Positions 1 to 8,671 of a DNA stretch of 64,000 nt are shown piece after piece. The DNA lies in the NCBI GenBank assembly GCA_017631795.1, contig JAGBSO010000016.1, positions 62,001 to 126,000 on the forward strand. Direction: 5' to 3'. The position numbers and the translations under genes are program-made. Origin of the DNA: Clostridia bacterium (GTDB lineage: Bacteria > Bacillota > Clostridia > Oscillospirales > Acutalibacteraceae). The notes below the pieces were generated by a model. It saw nothing but the letters and a program-made list of their open reading frames with translations. It was not told the DNA's origin and did no database searches. The first letter of the stretch is position 1; every line of letters begins with the position of its first letter.

Positions 1-1475
1 GCGAAAACTTCATGGAAGGCACAAAAGATTTCATTGATGAACCCGTTGAAGGTGCAAAATGGAATCTCGGTTATGCTCAGGCATCAATCGTTCCCGAAGA
101 TTTTGACGATGTCAAATACTACAAAGGCGGTTATGACCTCAACCTCAAGCTTACAGAAATGATCGACGACCTCAAAGTCCGTGTTGTCACTCTTAACGAC
201 GGCAGCGACAGAGGCACAACAGCTATCATCGCTATCGACTGTCTCGGTCTTGCAAACAGCGACGTAAGACTTATCAGAGCTGCTCTTGCTGATTACGCAG
301 AAGCAAACAACATCGTAAGTATCAACGTGTCTGCAACACACGTTCACAGCGGTATCGACACACAGGGTATCTACACAGACCTTTTCACAAAAATCATCAC
401 AAACCTTGCAGCAGCTATCACAAAGTCTGATAAACTTGCTCCCGCTATTGACAATGAATTCCGTCAGGTTATCATCGACAAATCAGTAGAATGCGTAAAG
501 AGTGCATTTGAAAGCATGACAGAAGGTACTCTCACATATGCAAAGACAAATGCTGCTGAATATGTACGTGACCGTACAGCTCCCGACATCATGATCGAAG
601 ATCTTTACAGATTCATGTTCACTCCCGATGACGGTTCAATGGGCACAATCATTTCAAACTACGGTGTGCATCCCGAATGTATCGGTTTCGGTACAAAAGT
701 AGGTACATCAGACTTTGTTTACTACACAGAAAAAATTGTTAACGAAGGCGGTTACAACTTCATGTTCCTTCAGGGTGCAGTCGGTACATACACAGAAGAT
801 ATGGGCGCATCAAGTGACGGTCTTGAACTCGACAGAGTTGAATCAACAATCCGTTACGGTGAAGAGCTCGGTTACATCCTTCTTGGTATGACAATGACAG
901 AAGACGAAAGACTTGCAACTCTTGTTGACGAAGAAAGAGAAGCTGTTGCAATTGATAACGAAAACTACACTCCCTGGTACACAAGAGAAACTGTAACAGA
1001 GAGAGAAGTAGCTCCCATGCTCAACGTTGCTCACAACGAATACCTTGCTTCAGTTGACAACGGTGTTTACGAACTCTTCGGCAAGCTTTCACTTGCTAAC
1101 AATACAATGGTAACAGACGCTGAAGATAACTACTATGCAGTTACAGAAGTAGGTTACATGGAACTCGGCGACATCAAGATTATCCTTTGTCCCGGTGAAA
1201 CATACGCAGAGCTTCTCAAGGGCGGCGAAAACATGGCTGACTTCCCCTATGCTCCCGCATATGAAATCCTCGGCACAGAAGATGTTATCGTTTGTGACCT
1301 TGTAAACGACGCTCTCGGTTACATCATGCCCGACAGTTTCTTCACATATGCAACAATCAGATATGAAGACGGCGGCATCACAATCGACAGCAGCTGGGGT
1401 CTTACATCACTCGGCGATCGTGCAGCATCAAACATCTACGGTGCTATCTACGAACTCATTGAAGAAGTACGATAA
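1..1475 (+). CDS. Neutral/alkaline ceramidase-like protein, 5' end outside window
   Basis: The reading frame is open from the first base, and residues before the first ATG at 12 (E-N-F) match the same place in the paralogues at 31331 and 36499, so the true start and signal peptide lie upstream of the window. The visible 490 residues carry the ceramidase-type metal-site signatures: THVHSG (about 335-352), a second His in GVHPE (about 664-678), PGET near 1192 and LGYIMP near 1315. The loop that in true ceramidases reads G-D-V-S-P-N is here QGAVGTYTED, so the usual catalytic serine context is missing. A metal-dependent amidase or hydrolase is likely; ceramide as substrate is unproven. It is probably secreted, like its paralogues, and is followed by a strong terminator. 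Confidence 0.75.
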   Translation, partial: ENFMEGTKDFIDEPVEGAKWNLGYAQASIVPEDFDDVKYYKGGYDLNLKLTEMIDDLKVRVVTLNDGSDRGTTAIIAIDCLGLANSDVRLIRAALADYAEANNIVSINVSATHVHSGIDTQGIYTDLFTKIITNLAAAITKSDKLAPAIDNEFRQVIIDKSVECVKSAFESMTEGTLTYAKTNAAEYVRDRTAPDIMIEDLYRFMFTPDDGSMGTIISNYGVHPECIGFGTKVGTSDFVYYTEKIVNEGGYNFMFLQGAVGTYTEDMGASSDGLELDRVESTIRYGEELGYILLGMTMTEDERLATLVDEEREAVAIDNENYTPWYTRETVTEREVAPMLNVAHNEYLASVDNGVYELFGKLSLANNTMVTDAEDNYYAVTEVGYMELGDIKIILCPGETYAELLKGGENMADFPYAPAYEILGTEDVIVCDLVNDALGYIMPDSFFTYATIRYEDGGITIDSSWGLTSLGDRAASNIYGAIYELIEEVR

Positions 1476-1492
1476 TAAAAGAAACTTTTACG

Positions 1493-1528
1493 GAAGACGG
1501 TGTATTTCATACACTGTCTTCTTTTTTT
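1493..1528 (+). terminator. Intrinsic terminator after the first ceramidase-like gene
   Basis: A 13-bp stem (1493-1505 with 1509-1521, one G-U pair, 3-nt loop) is followed by seven T residues. It separates the first gene from the MBOAT promoter at 1554. Confidence 0.85.
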
Positions 1529-1553
1529 ATTGAGACAGCCTTTTCTTTTTTTA

Positions 1554-1582
1554 TTGATTTCGACAAAAAGCTGTGTTATAAT
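1554..1582 (+). promoter_or_regulatory. Sigma-A-type promoter for the MBOAT/SGNH pair
   Basis: TTGATT at 1554-1559 and TATAAT at 1577-1582 are separated by 17 bp, with a TG extended -10 element just upstream. The site lies about 40 bp before the MBOAT start codon. Confidence 0.8.
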
Positions 1583-1623
1583 GTAATGTGACAAAGTAGT
1601 TACAGAATGTAAGGTTTTATATT

Positions 1624-3126
1624 ATGCAGTTTAATTCTATTCATTTTCTTATATTTTTCCCGGTAGTGCTTGCGGTGTATTTCTTTATACCGAAGAAGCT
1701 TCGCTATTTATGGCTTCTTGCTGCAAGCTACTATTTTTACATGAGCTGGAATGCAAAATATGCAGTTCTTATCGGTTTTTCAACCGTAGTGACATATCTG
1801 ACGGGAATACTGATTGAGCAGATATCCTTTGAAGAAGGAAAACTATGGCGCAGGCTGAAGAAATTCACGCTGTTCCTTGGCATCAGCACAAATCTTGCTC
1901 TGCTTTTCATGTTCAAATACCTCGATTTTGCAACAGATAACATCAATTCATTGCTCAGCAGTTTTGGCTTAAGTGTTATAGACCGGAAATTTGACCTGCT
2001 TTTGCCTGTTGGTATTTCATTTTACACTTTCCAGGCATTGGGATATGTTATCGATGTATACAGAAAAAATATTGACGCAGAATACAATCTTTTCAGATAT
2101 GCACTTTTCGTATCATTCTTCCCGCAGCTTGTGGCAGGCCCCATTGAGCGTTCGGAAAATCTTATAAAACAGCTCAACAATGCAGACAAAATCAATTTAT
2201 GGAACTATGAACGTATTGTAAAAGGCTTTATGATAATGATGTGGGGTTTCTTCATGAAAGTCGTTATCGCAGACAGAGCCGCAACAGTTGTAAACAATGT
2301 CTTTGATTATTACTACATGATGAATACATCGTCTCTTATAATGGGTGCTGTTTTCTTTGCAGTACAGATTTACTGTGACTTCGCAAGTTATTCAACCATC
2401 GCAATCGGTGCATCACAGATAATGGGATTCAATCTGATGGATAACTTCAACACACCTTATTTCGCAATGTCGATAAAAGAATTCTGGAGCAGATGGCACA
2501 TTTCACTTTCAACCTGGTTCAGGGATTATCTCTATATTCCCCTTGGCGGTAACAGAAAAGGAAAGTTCAGAAAATATCTCAATCAGATGATTGTTTTCCT
2601 TGTCAGCGGACTCTGGCACGGTGCAGACTGGACATTCATCATATGGGGCGGACTTCACGGAGCATATCAGATAATCGGTGACATAACAAAACCTGCAAAG
2701 AAAAAACTTGAAGAAAAGCTTAAAGTAAACACTCAGACAACATCATACAAACTCATAAAAGTTGCTATTACTTTCGCACTCACATGTTTTGCATGGATTT
2801 TCTTCAGAGCAGATTCAATTTCTATTGCACTCACCTATATTGACCGACTATTCACTTGTCCCGACCCGTGGGCACTCACAACAGGATTGCTTTACTCCAT
2901 CGGACTTGACCGACAGGAAATGAACATTCTTCTTATTTCCATCGGTGTACTTCTGTTTGTTGACATAATGAAACGCAAAAAAAATATCCGCATCGAAAAT
3001 ATTACAGACAATCAGAATTTCTGGGTAAGAGGTCTTGTTATTTTTGCTCTTATCTTTGCTGTAATTATTTTCGGCGCCTACGGTTACAGTTTCGATGCAC
3101 AGCAGTTTATTTATTTCCAATTCTAA
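1624..3126 (+). CDS. MBOAT-family membrane O-acyltransferase (AlgI/DltB-like)
   Basis: This 500-residue polytopic membrane protein belongs to the MBOAT family, which moves acyl groups (often acetyl) across the membrane onto extracellular polymers. The family signature is clear: FWSRWHISLSTWFRDYLYIP near the middle and SGLWHGADWTF with the invariant catalytic histidine at about residue 332. About ten hydrophobic segments are visible, and the length is usual for AlgI-type members. It lies 13 bp upstream of an SGNH-like membrane-anchored protein, the typical partner arrangement for acylation of cell-wall or exopolysaccharide (as in AlgI-AlgJ/X or DltB-DltD). No dltA or dltC is nearby, so D-alanylation of teichoic acid is unlikely; acetylation of a surface glycan is the better guess. 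The acceptor cannot be read from sequence. Confidence 0.88.
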   Translation: MQFNSIHFLIFFPVVLAVYFFIPKKLRYLWLLAASYYFYMSWNAKYAVLIGFSTVVTYLTGILIEQISFEEGKLWRRLKKFTLFLGISTNLALLFMFKYLDFATDNINSLLSSFGLSVIDRKFDLLLPVGISFYTFQALGYVIDVYRKNIDAEYNLFRYALFVSFFPQLVAGPIERSENLIKQLNNADKINLWNYERIVKGFMIMMWGFFMKVVIADRAATVVNNVFDYYYMMNTSSLIMGAVFFAVQIYCDFASYSTIAIGASQIMGFNLMDNFNTPYFAMSIKEFWSRWHISLSTWFRDYLYIPLGGNRKGKFRKYLNQMIVFLVSGLWHGADWTFIIWGGLHGAYQIIGDITKPAKKKLEEKLKVNTQTTSYKLIKVAITFALTCFAWIFFRADSISIALTYIDRLFTCPDPWALTTGLLYSIGLDRQEMNILLISIGVLLFVDIMKRKKNIRIENITDNQNFWVRGLVIFALIFAVIIFGAYGYSFDAQQFIYFQF

Positions 3127-3139
3127 GGTGACAGCAATA

Positions 3140-4615
3140 ATGAAAAAGAATGTTTTAAAAATCATATCATTCCTGCTGGCATTCGTGCTTACCTTTGCAG
3201 GAATAGTCAGCGTGCTTGATTTCAAATATCTTGACAGCATTTTCAAGGTTGATTCATTTTACGAACTTGAAGACAACACTGTTGATGTACTTGTTATAGG
3301 ATCAAGTCACGCATATCAAGGTATAAATACCGCAGTTTTATGGGATAAATTCGGAATCTCTGCATTTAACTTCTGCGGTGCTGCACAGCCTCTCTGGAAT
3401 ACATATTATTATCTTGAAGAAGCACTGAAAACCCAGACACCGAAAGCTATTATCTTTGATACTTACTACCTTCACATGGTTGATGATTACTCAGAGGAAA
3501 GTACCGCTATCAAAAATACATACGGTCTTAAATGGTCAAAGACTAAAAAGGACGCAATAAAAGCAAGTTTCAACGCAGAACTTTCAGGAAAGCAGTATTT
3601 TTTCAGCATCCTGCAATATCATTCAAGATATTCAGACCTTAATAAAGCAGATTTCTACCCCTATCAGGCAAACAAAGAGATGTATAAAAATCACAAAGGT
3701 TTTTACTGCTACTTCCAGAGTGATCCTGTTACTGAAAGAGATCTTTCCATGATCGATTATTACACTCCGTTCACAGAAAAAACAGATTATTATTACAGAA
3801 AGATTCTTGAACTTGCAAACAGCAAAAATATACCCATTATCCCTGTTGCAATTCCTTTCAACGCAGAAGCTTATCATCAGGGATACTTCAACACTGCAAA
3901 ATTTATTGCAGAAGAGGAATACGGAATAAAATTCTACAACTTCCTCACTGATTATAAAACAGCAGTCGGTCTTGACTACAATACTGATTTTGCAGACAAA
4001 CAGCATCTCAATCATCTGGGAAACACCAAGCTTACAACATTTATAGGAAATCTTATAAAAAATGAGTATAACATCCCCGACAGACGAGGTGATGAAAAAT
4101 TCTCATCATGGGAAGCAGATGCAGAAGTTTATTACAATCAGCTTGAAAACCATAAGGTTTCAAAGATAAATAATCTGATGGAGTATGCAAAATTTTTCAA
4201 AAACGACAGATATGTGATCGTAGTCACATCAACAATGCCTGATTACGAAAAACTTCCGCAAGCATCAAAATATTTATTACAGAAATTCGGAAATGCCGTC
4301 GGAATTTCCTCATCCGAACAGAAAAAAAGCGGAGTGTGGATTTTTGAAAACGGTGAAAAAACATACTATAATGACTGTTCATCAAAGAATTTCACAAAAG
4401 CAGTAAAGCTCGGCAAATACGGCGGAATTGAAATAAGATCAACAGAAATGATGAATGACGATGATACAACATTTTTTGTAACAAGCATCAATGCTAACAA
4501 AAAAGACAGCACAATCGCATCTTACGGATTGAACATTTTTGTTTACGACACATTAACCCAGTCAAAAGTCGATATGGCAGCTCTGAAATACGCTGACAGC
4601 TCATTTGCAAGATAA
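3140..4615 (+). CDS. Membrane-anchored SGNH-like protein, MBOAT partner
   Basis: Start chosen at the ATG at 3140, just after the MBOAT stop; upstream codons overlap the MBOAT gene. The 491-residue protein has an N-terminal hydrophobic helix (residues 5-26) followed by an extracytoplasmic SGNH-hydrolase-like domain: VIGSSHAYQG (Ser55/Ser56, block I) and DKQHLNHLG (Asp286 and His289, block V). This is the AlgX/AlgJ/DltD-type layout, in which the SGNH protein hands the acyl group delivered by the MBOAT protein to its acceptor. The region after about residue 320 has no recognised domain and may bind the polymer. The two genes form an operon ending at the stem-loop at 4619. Confidence 0.75.
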   Translation: MKKNVLKIISFLLAFVLTFAGIVSVLDFKYLDSIFKVDSFYELEDNTVDVLVIGSSHAYQGINTAVLWDKFGISAFNFCGAAQPLWNTYYYLEEALKTQTPKAIIFDTYYLHMVDDYSEESTAIKNTYGLKWSKTKKDAIKASFNAELSGKQYFFSILQYHSRYSDLNKADFYPYQANKEMYKNHKGFYCYFQSDPVTERDLSMIDYYTPFTEKTDYYYRKILELANSKNIPIIPVAIPFNAEAYHQGYFNTAKFIAEEEYGIKFYNFLTDYKTAVGLDYNTDFADKQHLNHLGNTKLTTFIGNLIKNEYNIPDRRGDEKFSSWEADAEVYYNQLENHKVSKINNLMEYAKFFKNDRYVIVVTSTMPDYEKLPQASKYLLQKFGNAVGISSSEQKKSGVWIFENGEKTYYNDCSSKNFTKAVKLGKYGGIEIRSTEMMNDDDTTFFVTSINANKKDSTIASYGLNIFVYDTLTQSKVDMAALKYADSSFAR

Positions 4616-4618
4616 AAC

Positions 4619-4649
4619 AAATCCCGAAGACTTCTCTTCGGGATTTTTA
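4619..4649. terminator. Bidirectional terminator between convergent genes
   Basis: A perfect 12-bp stem (4619-4630 with 4635-4646) has a 4-nt loop, with a T tract downstream and an A run upstream. It sits between the SGNH gene and the convergent kinase gene and can serve both. Confidence 0.85.
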
Positions 4650-4651
4650 TT

Positions 4652-5545
4652 TCAGTCTTTATAAAATTCTGCAATATAGTTTTCAACATCTGCTCTCGTG
4701 CCTCTGAAAGGTCCGGGAGTTTCCATTTTCAAGGAAACGGTAGCTGTTGCATAAAGCAGTGACTCCTCCATGCTGTGATTGAGTCTTTCATTGATATATG
4801 CTGCAAAAGTTGTGTCTCCCCTGCCTGTTCTGCCGCTTAAATTTCTTGACTTGATCGGACATGAACAGAATTTTTCACCGTCATATGCAATAACTTCTGT
4901 GTTATGCGTTATAACAACTTCTTTTGCACCCCAGGAATGAAGAAGTTTCGCAGCTTCGTATCTGTCCTCAAGTCCTGTGAGAATTTCTGCCTCAGCAGCA
5001 TCAGTTTTAAGATAATAAATATACGGAAGCATTTCCTTTTTGTCTTTCCAGTCTTCAAAATACATGCTGCCTCCGTCTTCAAGGTCAACATGGCGAAGGC
5101 ATGTCTGGACATCAACAGCAACTTTACCGCGCTCTGAAGCAGCCTTGATCATATCATTTGTAAAATCACCGTAAACAAGTCCTGCAAAATGGAAAATATC
5201 CGCAGTTACATCTTCAGGAATGTCTTCTGCTTCAAAGGATGTTCCGACAGATGTACATACACACTTTCTTCTCTCCTTATCGGGAGTAAAATAGCGGTTA
5301 TACATATTTGAAGAACTTTCACAGTCAATGCAAAGAATATTTTCTTCGGGAAGAGTGAATGCAGAAAGTCTTTCCTGATCAGGCTTAGCAACTTTTGTTA
5401 CGGCAAGAACATTGTGACCGAGTGCATAAGCAGATGCAGATGAAAAAATAACTGCACCACCGGGACTTCTTATTTCATTATCAAGATGATCAACATTTCT
5501 GTCCATAGTAATGTGACCGATTATAACAGATGAATAATGTTTCAT
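4652..5545 (-). CDS. PfkB-family carbohydrate kinase
   Basis: The start is the ATG at 5545 because AAAGGAGC lies 7-8 bases upstream on the minus strand; codons further upstream have no such site. The 297-residue protein resembles the PfkB/ribokinase family: an N-terminal glycine-rich segment (SPGGAVIFSSASAYALG) and a C-terminal anion-hole region, SGRTGRGDTTFAAYI, with the catalytic Asp in GRGD. The family phosphorylates sugars or nucleosides with ATP in the cytoplasm. The substrate is not evident. It has its own promoter and is not joined to the upstream oxidoreductase, which ends in a terminator, although a shared role in sugar or inositol metabolism is possible. Confidence 0.8.
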   Translation of the reverse strand: MKHYSSVIIGHITMDRNVDHLDNEIRSPGGAVIFSSASAYALGHNVLAVTKVAKPDQERLSAFTLPEENILCIDCESSSNMYNRYFTPDKERRKCVCTSVGTSFEAEDIPEDVTADIFHFAGLVYGDFTNDMIKAASERGKVAVDVQTCLRHVDLEDGGSMYFEDWKDKKEMLPYIYYLKTDAAEAEILTGLEDRYEAAKLLHSWGAKEVVITHNTEVIAYDGEKFCSCPIKSRNLSGRTGRGDTTFAAYINERLNHSMEESLLYATATVSLKMETPGPFRGTRADVENYIAEFYKD

Positions 5546-5575
5546 TTTTCTGCTCCTTTTGAACATTCTTCAATT

Positions 5576-5604
5576 ATTATACACCTTTTCTTGTTTTTAT
5601 ACAA
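5576..5604 (-). promoter_or_regulatory. Promoter for the PfkB kinase
   Basis: On the minus strand, TTGTAT (5604-5599) and TATAAT (5581-5576) are 17 bp apart, about 30 bp before the start codon. Confidence 0.8.
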
Positions 5605-5617
5605 GCATTTTCCGGCA

Positions 5618-5650
5618 TAAAAAAACTGCCGCAGAAAAATTCTGCAGCAG
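5618..5650 (-). terminator. Terminator after the Gfo/Idh/MocA gene
   Basis: On the minus strand a 10-bp stem (5650-5641 with 5635-5626, one G-U pair) and a 5-nt loop are followed by seven T residues. Confidence 0.8.
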
Positions 5651-5663
5651 CTGAAATTTTTTA

Positions 5664-6818
5664 TCAGATTTCGGGAATTTCTACTGTAACTTCTTTACCT
5701 TCTCTTGCTGAACGGACAATACCGTCAATAATAGCCTGATTGTAGATAATCTGGCTTGAAGGAACGGGTGCGGGAAGACCGTACTTGACAGCGTCAACAA
5801 ATGAACGGATCTTCTTGTCGAAGTTATCAACATCATTATCCTTTTCAGGAATAACTGTTTCAACCTTTTCGCCTGCAACATCGTGATAAATCTTGAGAGG
5901 ACCGCCGATTGAGCCGTTCCAGCACTCTGTTGAAGGAATACGGAGTGAACCCTTTGTACCCATGATGATTGTGTCACCCGGAGTATCGAGGTGCATATCC
6001 CATGCAATTCTGAAGTCGAGGATTATGCCGCCTTCAAGACGGATAAAACCTGCACCGAAATCATCAACGCTGAACTTTTCAGCATATTCGGGATGGCTGG
6101 GATATGTTGCAGGATTCTTGCCGAAGAAATCAGACATGTAGCCTGAAACTGTAAGGGGCTTGGGATAACCGACAGCATTGAGAACCATATCAAGTGAATA
6201 GCAACCGATATCTGCAAGAGCACCGATACCTGCTGTTTCATCTTCAATGAAAGATGTTCCGTAAGGTGTGGGAATACCCTTTCTTCTGCCGCCACCTGTC
6301 TGGATGTAATAAATCTGGCCGAGTTCGCCTGATTCAACAACCTTTTTAACCATCTTCATGTTTTCATCAAATCTGGGCTGGAAGCCGATTGAAAGAACCT
6401 TGCCGCTTGCCTTTTCTGCTCTGCAGATAGCAACAGCTTCTTCTGTTGTAACACACATAGGCTTTTCAAGAAGAACGTTTACGCCGTTTTCAAGAGCATA
6501 GATTGTACAGGGAGCATGCTGTCTGTTATATGTACAAACGCTGACTGCATCAATGTCTTTTTCATTATCGATAAGTTCACGGTCGCTGTTATAGATTCTT
6601 GCACCTTCAATGCCGTTATCCTTTGCGAACTTTTCTGCCTTACCGGGAACGATATCAGCAAGAGCCACGATTTCAACATCGGGACATCTCTTGTAACAAG
6701 CTGCATGAGCTTCTGCAATCCAACCTGTACCGATGATACCTACTTTAACTTTTTTGGAAGCATCGACCACCTGCTCCTCAGTGTCTGTTTTGAAACGGTC
6801 AAGAATATTGTCTGCCAT
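5664..6818 (-). CDS. Gfo/Idh/MocA-family NAD(P)-dependent oxidoreductase
   Basis: Start at the ATG at 6818, which has GGAGG 8 bases upstream; a longer frame to 6860 lacks a ribosome-binding site. The 384-residue protein shows the N-terminal Rossmann motif VGIIGTGWIAEAHA (residues about 25-38), the EKPM signature (EKP supplies the conserved catalytic Lys) and a C-terminal beta-sheet domain. Members oxidise or reduce sugars, inositols or sugar derivatives in the cytoplasm. The GGGRRKGIP segment also occurs, in similar form, in the second Gfo/Idh protein at 53757, so the two are likely distant paralogues. Substrate unknown. It is transcribed alone between a promoter at 6851 and a terminator at 5618. 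Confidence 0.85.
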   Translation of the reverse strand: MADNILDRFKTDTEEQVVDASKKVKVGIIGTGWIAEAHAACYKRCPDVEIVALADIVPGKAEKFAKDNGIEGARIYNSDRELIDNEKDIDAVSVCTYNRQHAPCTIYALENGVNVLLEKPMCVTTEEAVAICRAEKASGKVLSIGFQPRFDENMKMVKKVVESGELGQIYYIQTGGGRRKGIPTPYGTSFIEDETAGIGALADIGCYSLDMVLNAVGYPKPLTVSGYMSDFFGKNPATYPSHPEYAEKFSVDDFGAGFIRLEGGIILDFRIAWDMHLDTPGDTIIMGTKGSLRIPSTECWNGSIGGPLKIYHDVAGEKVETVIPEKDNDVDNFDKKIRSFVDAVKYGLPAPVPSSQIIYNQAIIDGIVRSAREGKEVTVEIPEI

Positions 6819-6850
6819 AATAAATACCTCCGCAGATATTATTTGTATGT

Positions 6851-6879
6851 ATATTAACATAATATAAAAGAAAATACAA
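6851..6879 (-). promoter_or_regulatory. Promoter for the Gfo/Idh/MocA gene
   Basis: On the minus strand TTGTAT (6879-6874) and TAATAT (6856-6851) are separated by 17 bp. Confidence 0.6.
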
Positions 6880-6902
6880 GCTTATTTTGAATATTATAAA
6901 CA

Positions 6903-6931
6903 AAAAAATCCCGCTTCATAAGAAACGGGAT
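6903..6931 (-). terminator. Terminator after the HtrA-like gene
   Basis: On the minus strand a 10-bp stem (6931-6922 with 6917-6908, one G-U pair) and a 4-nt loop are followed by seven T residues, ending the regulator-kinase-protease operon. Confidence 0.85.
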
Positions 6932-6946
6932 ATCTTATTATAATTA

Positions 6947-8635
6947 TCAATAGCCGAAGTAATCCTTATAATATTCAAACCAATCCTCATATTCATCGTT
7001 ACCGCTGAAAGGATTCTGCTGTGACTCACTGCTGTTTCCTGTTGATGAAGAAGAAGTGCCTCTGTCTTCAACAAGAGTAACCTGAATATTCTGCTGTGTC
7101 TGTGACCAGTCGTCTGTGTCGACTCTTACTATTGTGAGTGTAAGGCTGTCACCTGCTGACATATCTTCAATCATATCCGCAAGCATACCTGAATTAGTCA
7201 TTTCCTTACCGTTTACAGCAATAATCATATCACCGACCTTGACATCTTTATCTGCAAGATCACTGTCCTGACCGATTTCGGCAATAACGATAGTGCCTGA
7301 GGGCAATCCCTTCATCTGGACATACATCGCATATGTCTGACTGTAGCTTGAGGGTGTTGCATAAGAAATTCCGAGTTTTGCTCTGCCTGCGACATAACCG
7401 TTTGCGATAATTGAATTAAAAACTTCAATCATAACTGAAGAGGGCACTGAAAATCCCATGCCTTCGTATTCGGTTGAAGCAATTTTCATTGAGTTGATGC
7501 CGATAAGTTTGCCTTCACCGTTAACAAGAGCGCCACCTGAGTTACCGGGGTTGATTGCTGCTGTATGCTGGATACATTCCATCTCATAGCCTGTGCTTGA
7601 GCTTACAGGTCTGTCAATTGCAGAAACAATTCCGTTTGTGACTGAGCCGAAAAACTCTGAGCCGCCGGGATTGCCTACAGCATAGACAGTCTGCCCTACA
7701 ATAAGATCATCTGAAGATGCAATTTCTGCCTTTGCAAGTCCTGATGCTTCAATTCTGACAACTGCAAGATCGGTTCTTGTATCCATTCCCACAAGATCTG
7801 CAGGATATTCTGTTCCGTTTTCCAGAAGCACCGACAGCGAAACATTGCTGTGATCAACAACATGTGCACAAGTGACAATATAAGTAAATTTGCCGTCGTT
7901 GTCTTCTTTTATCACAACGCCCGAACCTTCGGTATAAATTGAATTTTTCTGATAAACAAGAATGCCTACATTATATTTTTTTGCTATATTTGCAACAGTT
8001 ACAGCCTCACCTGCTGAATCTGAGCTTTCAACAGCCTGAACTTCACCCACATTGCCTGTATTGATTTTGGTTGATGTTTCGTTTTCTGTAACAATTCCGT
8101 TGTCAGGATTCTGCACAGATGCGCTGCTGTTATTGCCGCCGCTGAAAATCACAACAATAAGAAGCACTGCAAGAACAACAACTACAGCAATCAATGCGAT
8201 AAAAACCTTCATGCCGGGATTGCGTTTTTTAGTTTTTTCATCTGACTGATCAGGCTCCTGCTGATATCCGTTACCGAACGGCTGATTGTACGGAGACTGA
8301 TTGTACTGAGGCTGATTATATTGATACTGATTGTACTGAGGCTGATTGTATGCGGGCTGATTATAATTACCCTGATTCTGCCATGCATACGGTGACTGAT
8401 TTACATAAGGCTGCTGATAATCTGTGTTCTGCTGCACAGTCTGCTGATTATTCTGATCAGCGTTATAAGAGTAATTATAATCATTTGTTACAGGAGTTGT
8501 TTCAGCAGTCTCCTCTGTGTTCACAGATGTATTATTTTCATTGCTGTTTTCGACAACTTCATTATCTGAACTTTCATTATTCAACGGCAGATTGTTTTCA
8601 GGTGTATTGTTACCGCTAAAAAATTCATTATCCAT
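6947..8635 (-). CDS. htrA: HtrA/DegP-like membrane-anchored serine protease with PDZ domain
   Basis: The 562-residue protein has an Asn/Gln-rich cytoplasmic N-terminus with tandem YNQP-type repeats (residues 91-119), one transmembrane helix (about 142-164), a trypsin-like domain with a complete catalytic triad (His258 in TCAHVV, Asp289 in TRTDLAV, Ser366 in PGNSGGAL), and a PDZ domain (about 420-505). A Ser/Asn-rich tail follows. HtrA proteases degrade or refold misfolded secreted proteins outside the membrane. The gene follows the sensor-kinase gene by 36 bp and has a good GGAGG site, so regulator, kinase and protease form one operon, like the CssRS-HtrA secretion-stress systems of Bacillus. 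That functional parallel is inference. Confidence 0.93.
   Translation of the reverse strand: MDNEFFSGNNTPENNLPLNNESSDNEVVENSNENNTSVNTEETAETTPVTNDYNYSYNADQNNQQTVQQNTDYQQPYVNQSPYAWQNQGNYNQPAYNQPQYNQYQYNQPQYNQSPYNQPFGNGYQQEPDQSDEKTKKRNPGMKVFIALIAVVVVLAVLLIVVIFSGGNNSSASVQNPDNGIVTENETSTKINTGNVGEVQAVESSDSAGEAVTVANIAKKYNVGILVYQKNSIYTEGSGVVIKEDNDGKFTYIVTCAHVVDHSNVSLSVLLENGTEYPADLVGMDTRTDLAVVRIEASGLAKAEIASSDDLIVGQTVYAVGNPGGSEFFGSVTNGIVSAIDRPVSSSTGYEMECIQHTAAINPGNSGGALVNGEGKLIGINSMKIASTEYEGMGFSVPSSVMIEVFNSIIANGYVAGRAKLGISYATPSSYSQTYAMYVQMKGLPSGTIVIAEIGQDSDLADKDVKVGDMIIAVNGKEMTNSGMLADMIEDMSAGDSLTLTIVRVDTDDWSQTQQNIQVTLVEDRGTSSSSTGNSSESQQNPFSGNDEYEDWFEYYKDYFGY
8279..8365 (-). repeat. Tandem YNQP-coding repeat inside htrA
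   Basis: Short in-frame repeats of about 18 bp encode six copies of YNQ followed by variable residues (protein residues 91-119), making a low-complexity cytoplasmic tail in front of the transmembrane helix. Confidence 0.7.
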
Positions 8636-8671
8636 TCTGTTTCCTCCGAATAAGTTAGATATTCATTTAAA

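Noticed and set aside
8279-8365. CRISPR-like short repeats
   Set aside because: The repeats are in frame, contiguous without spacers, and encode the YNQP tail of HtrA.
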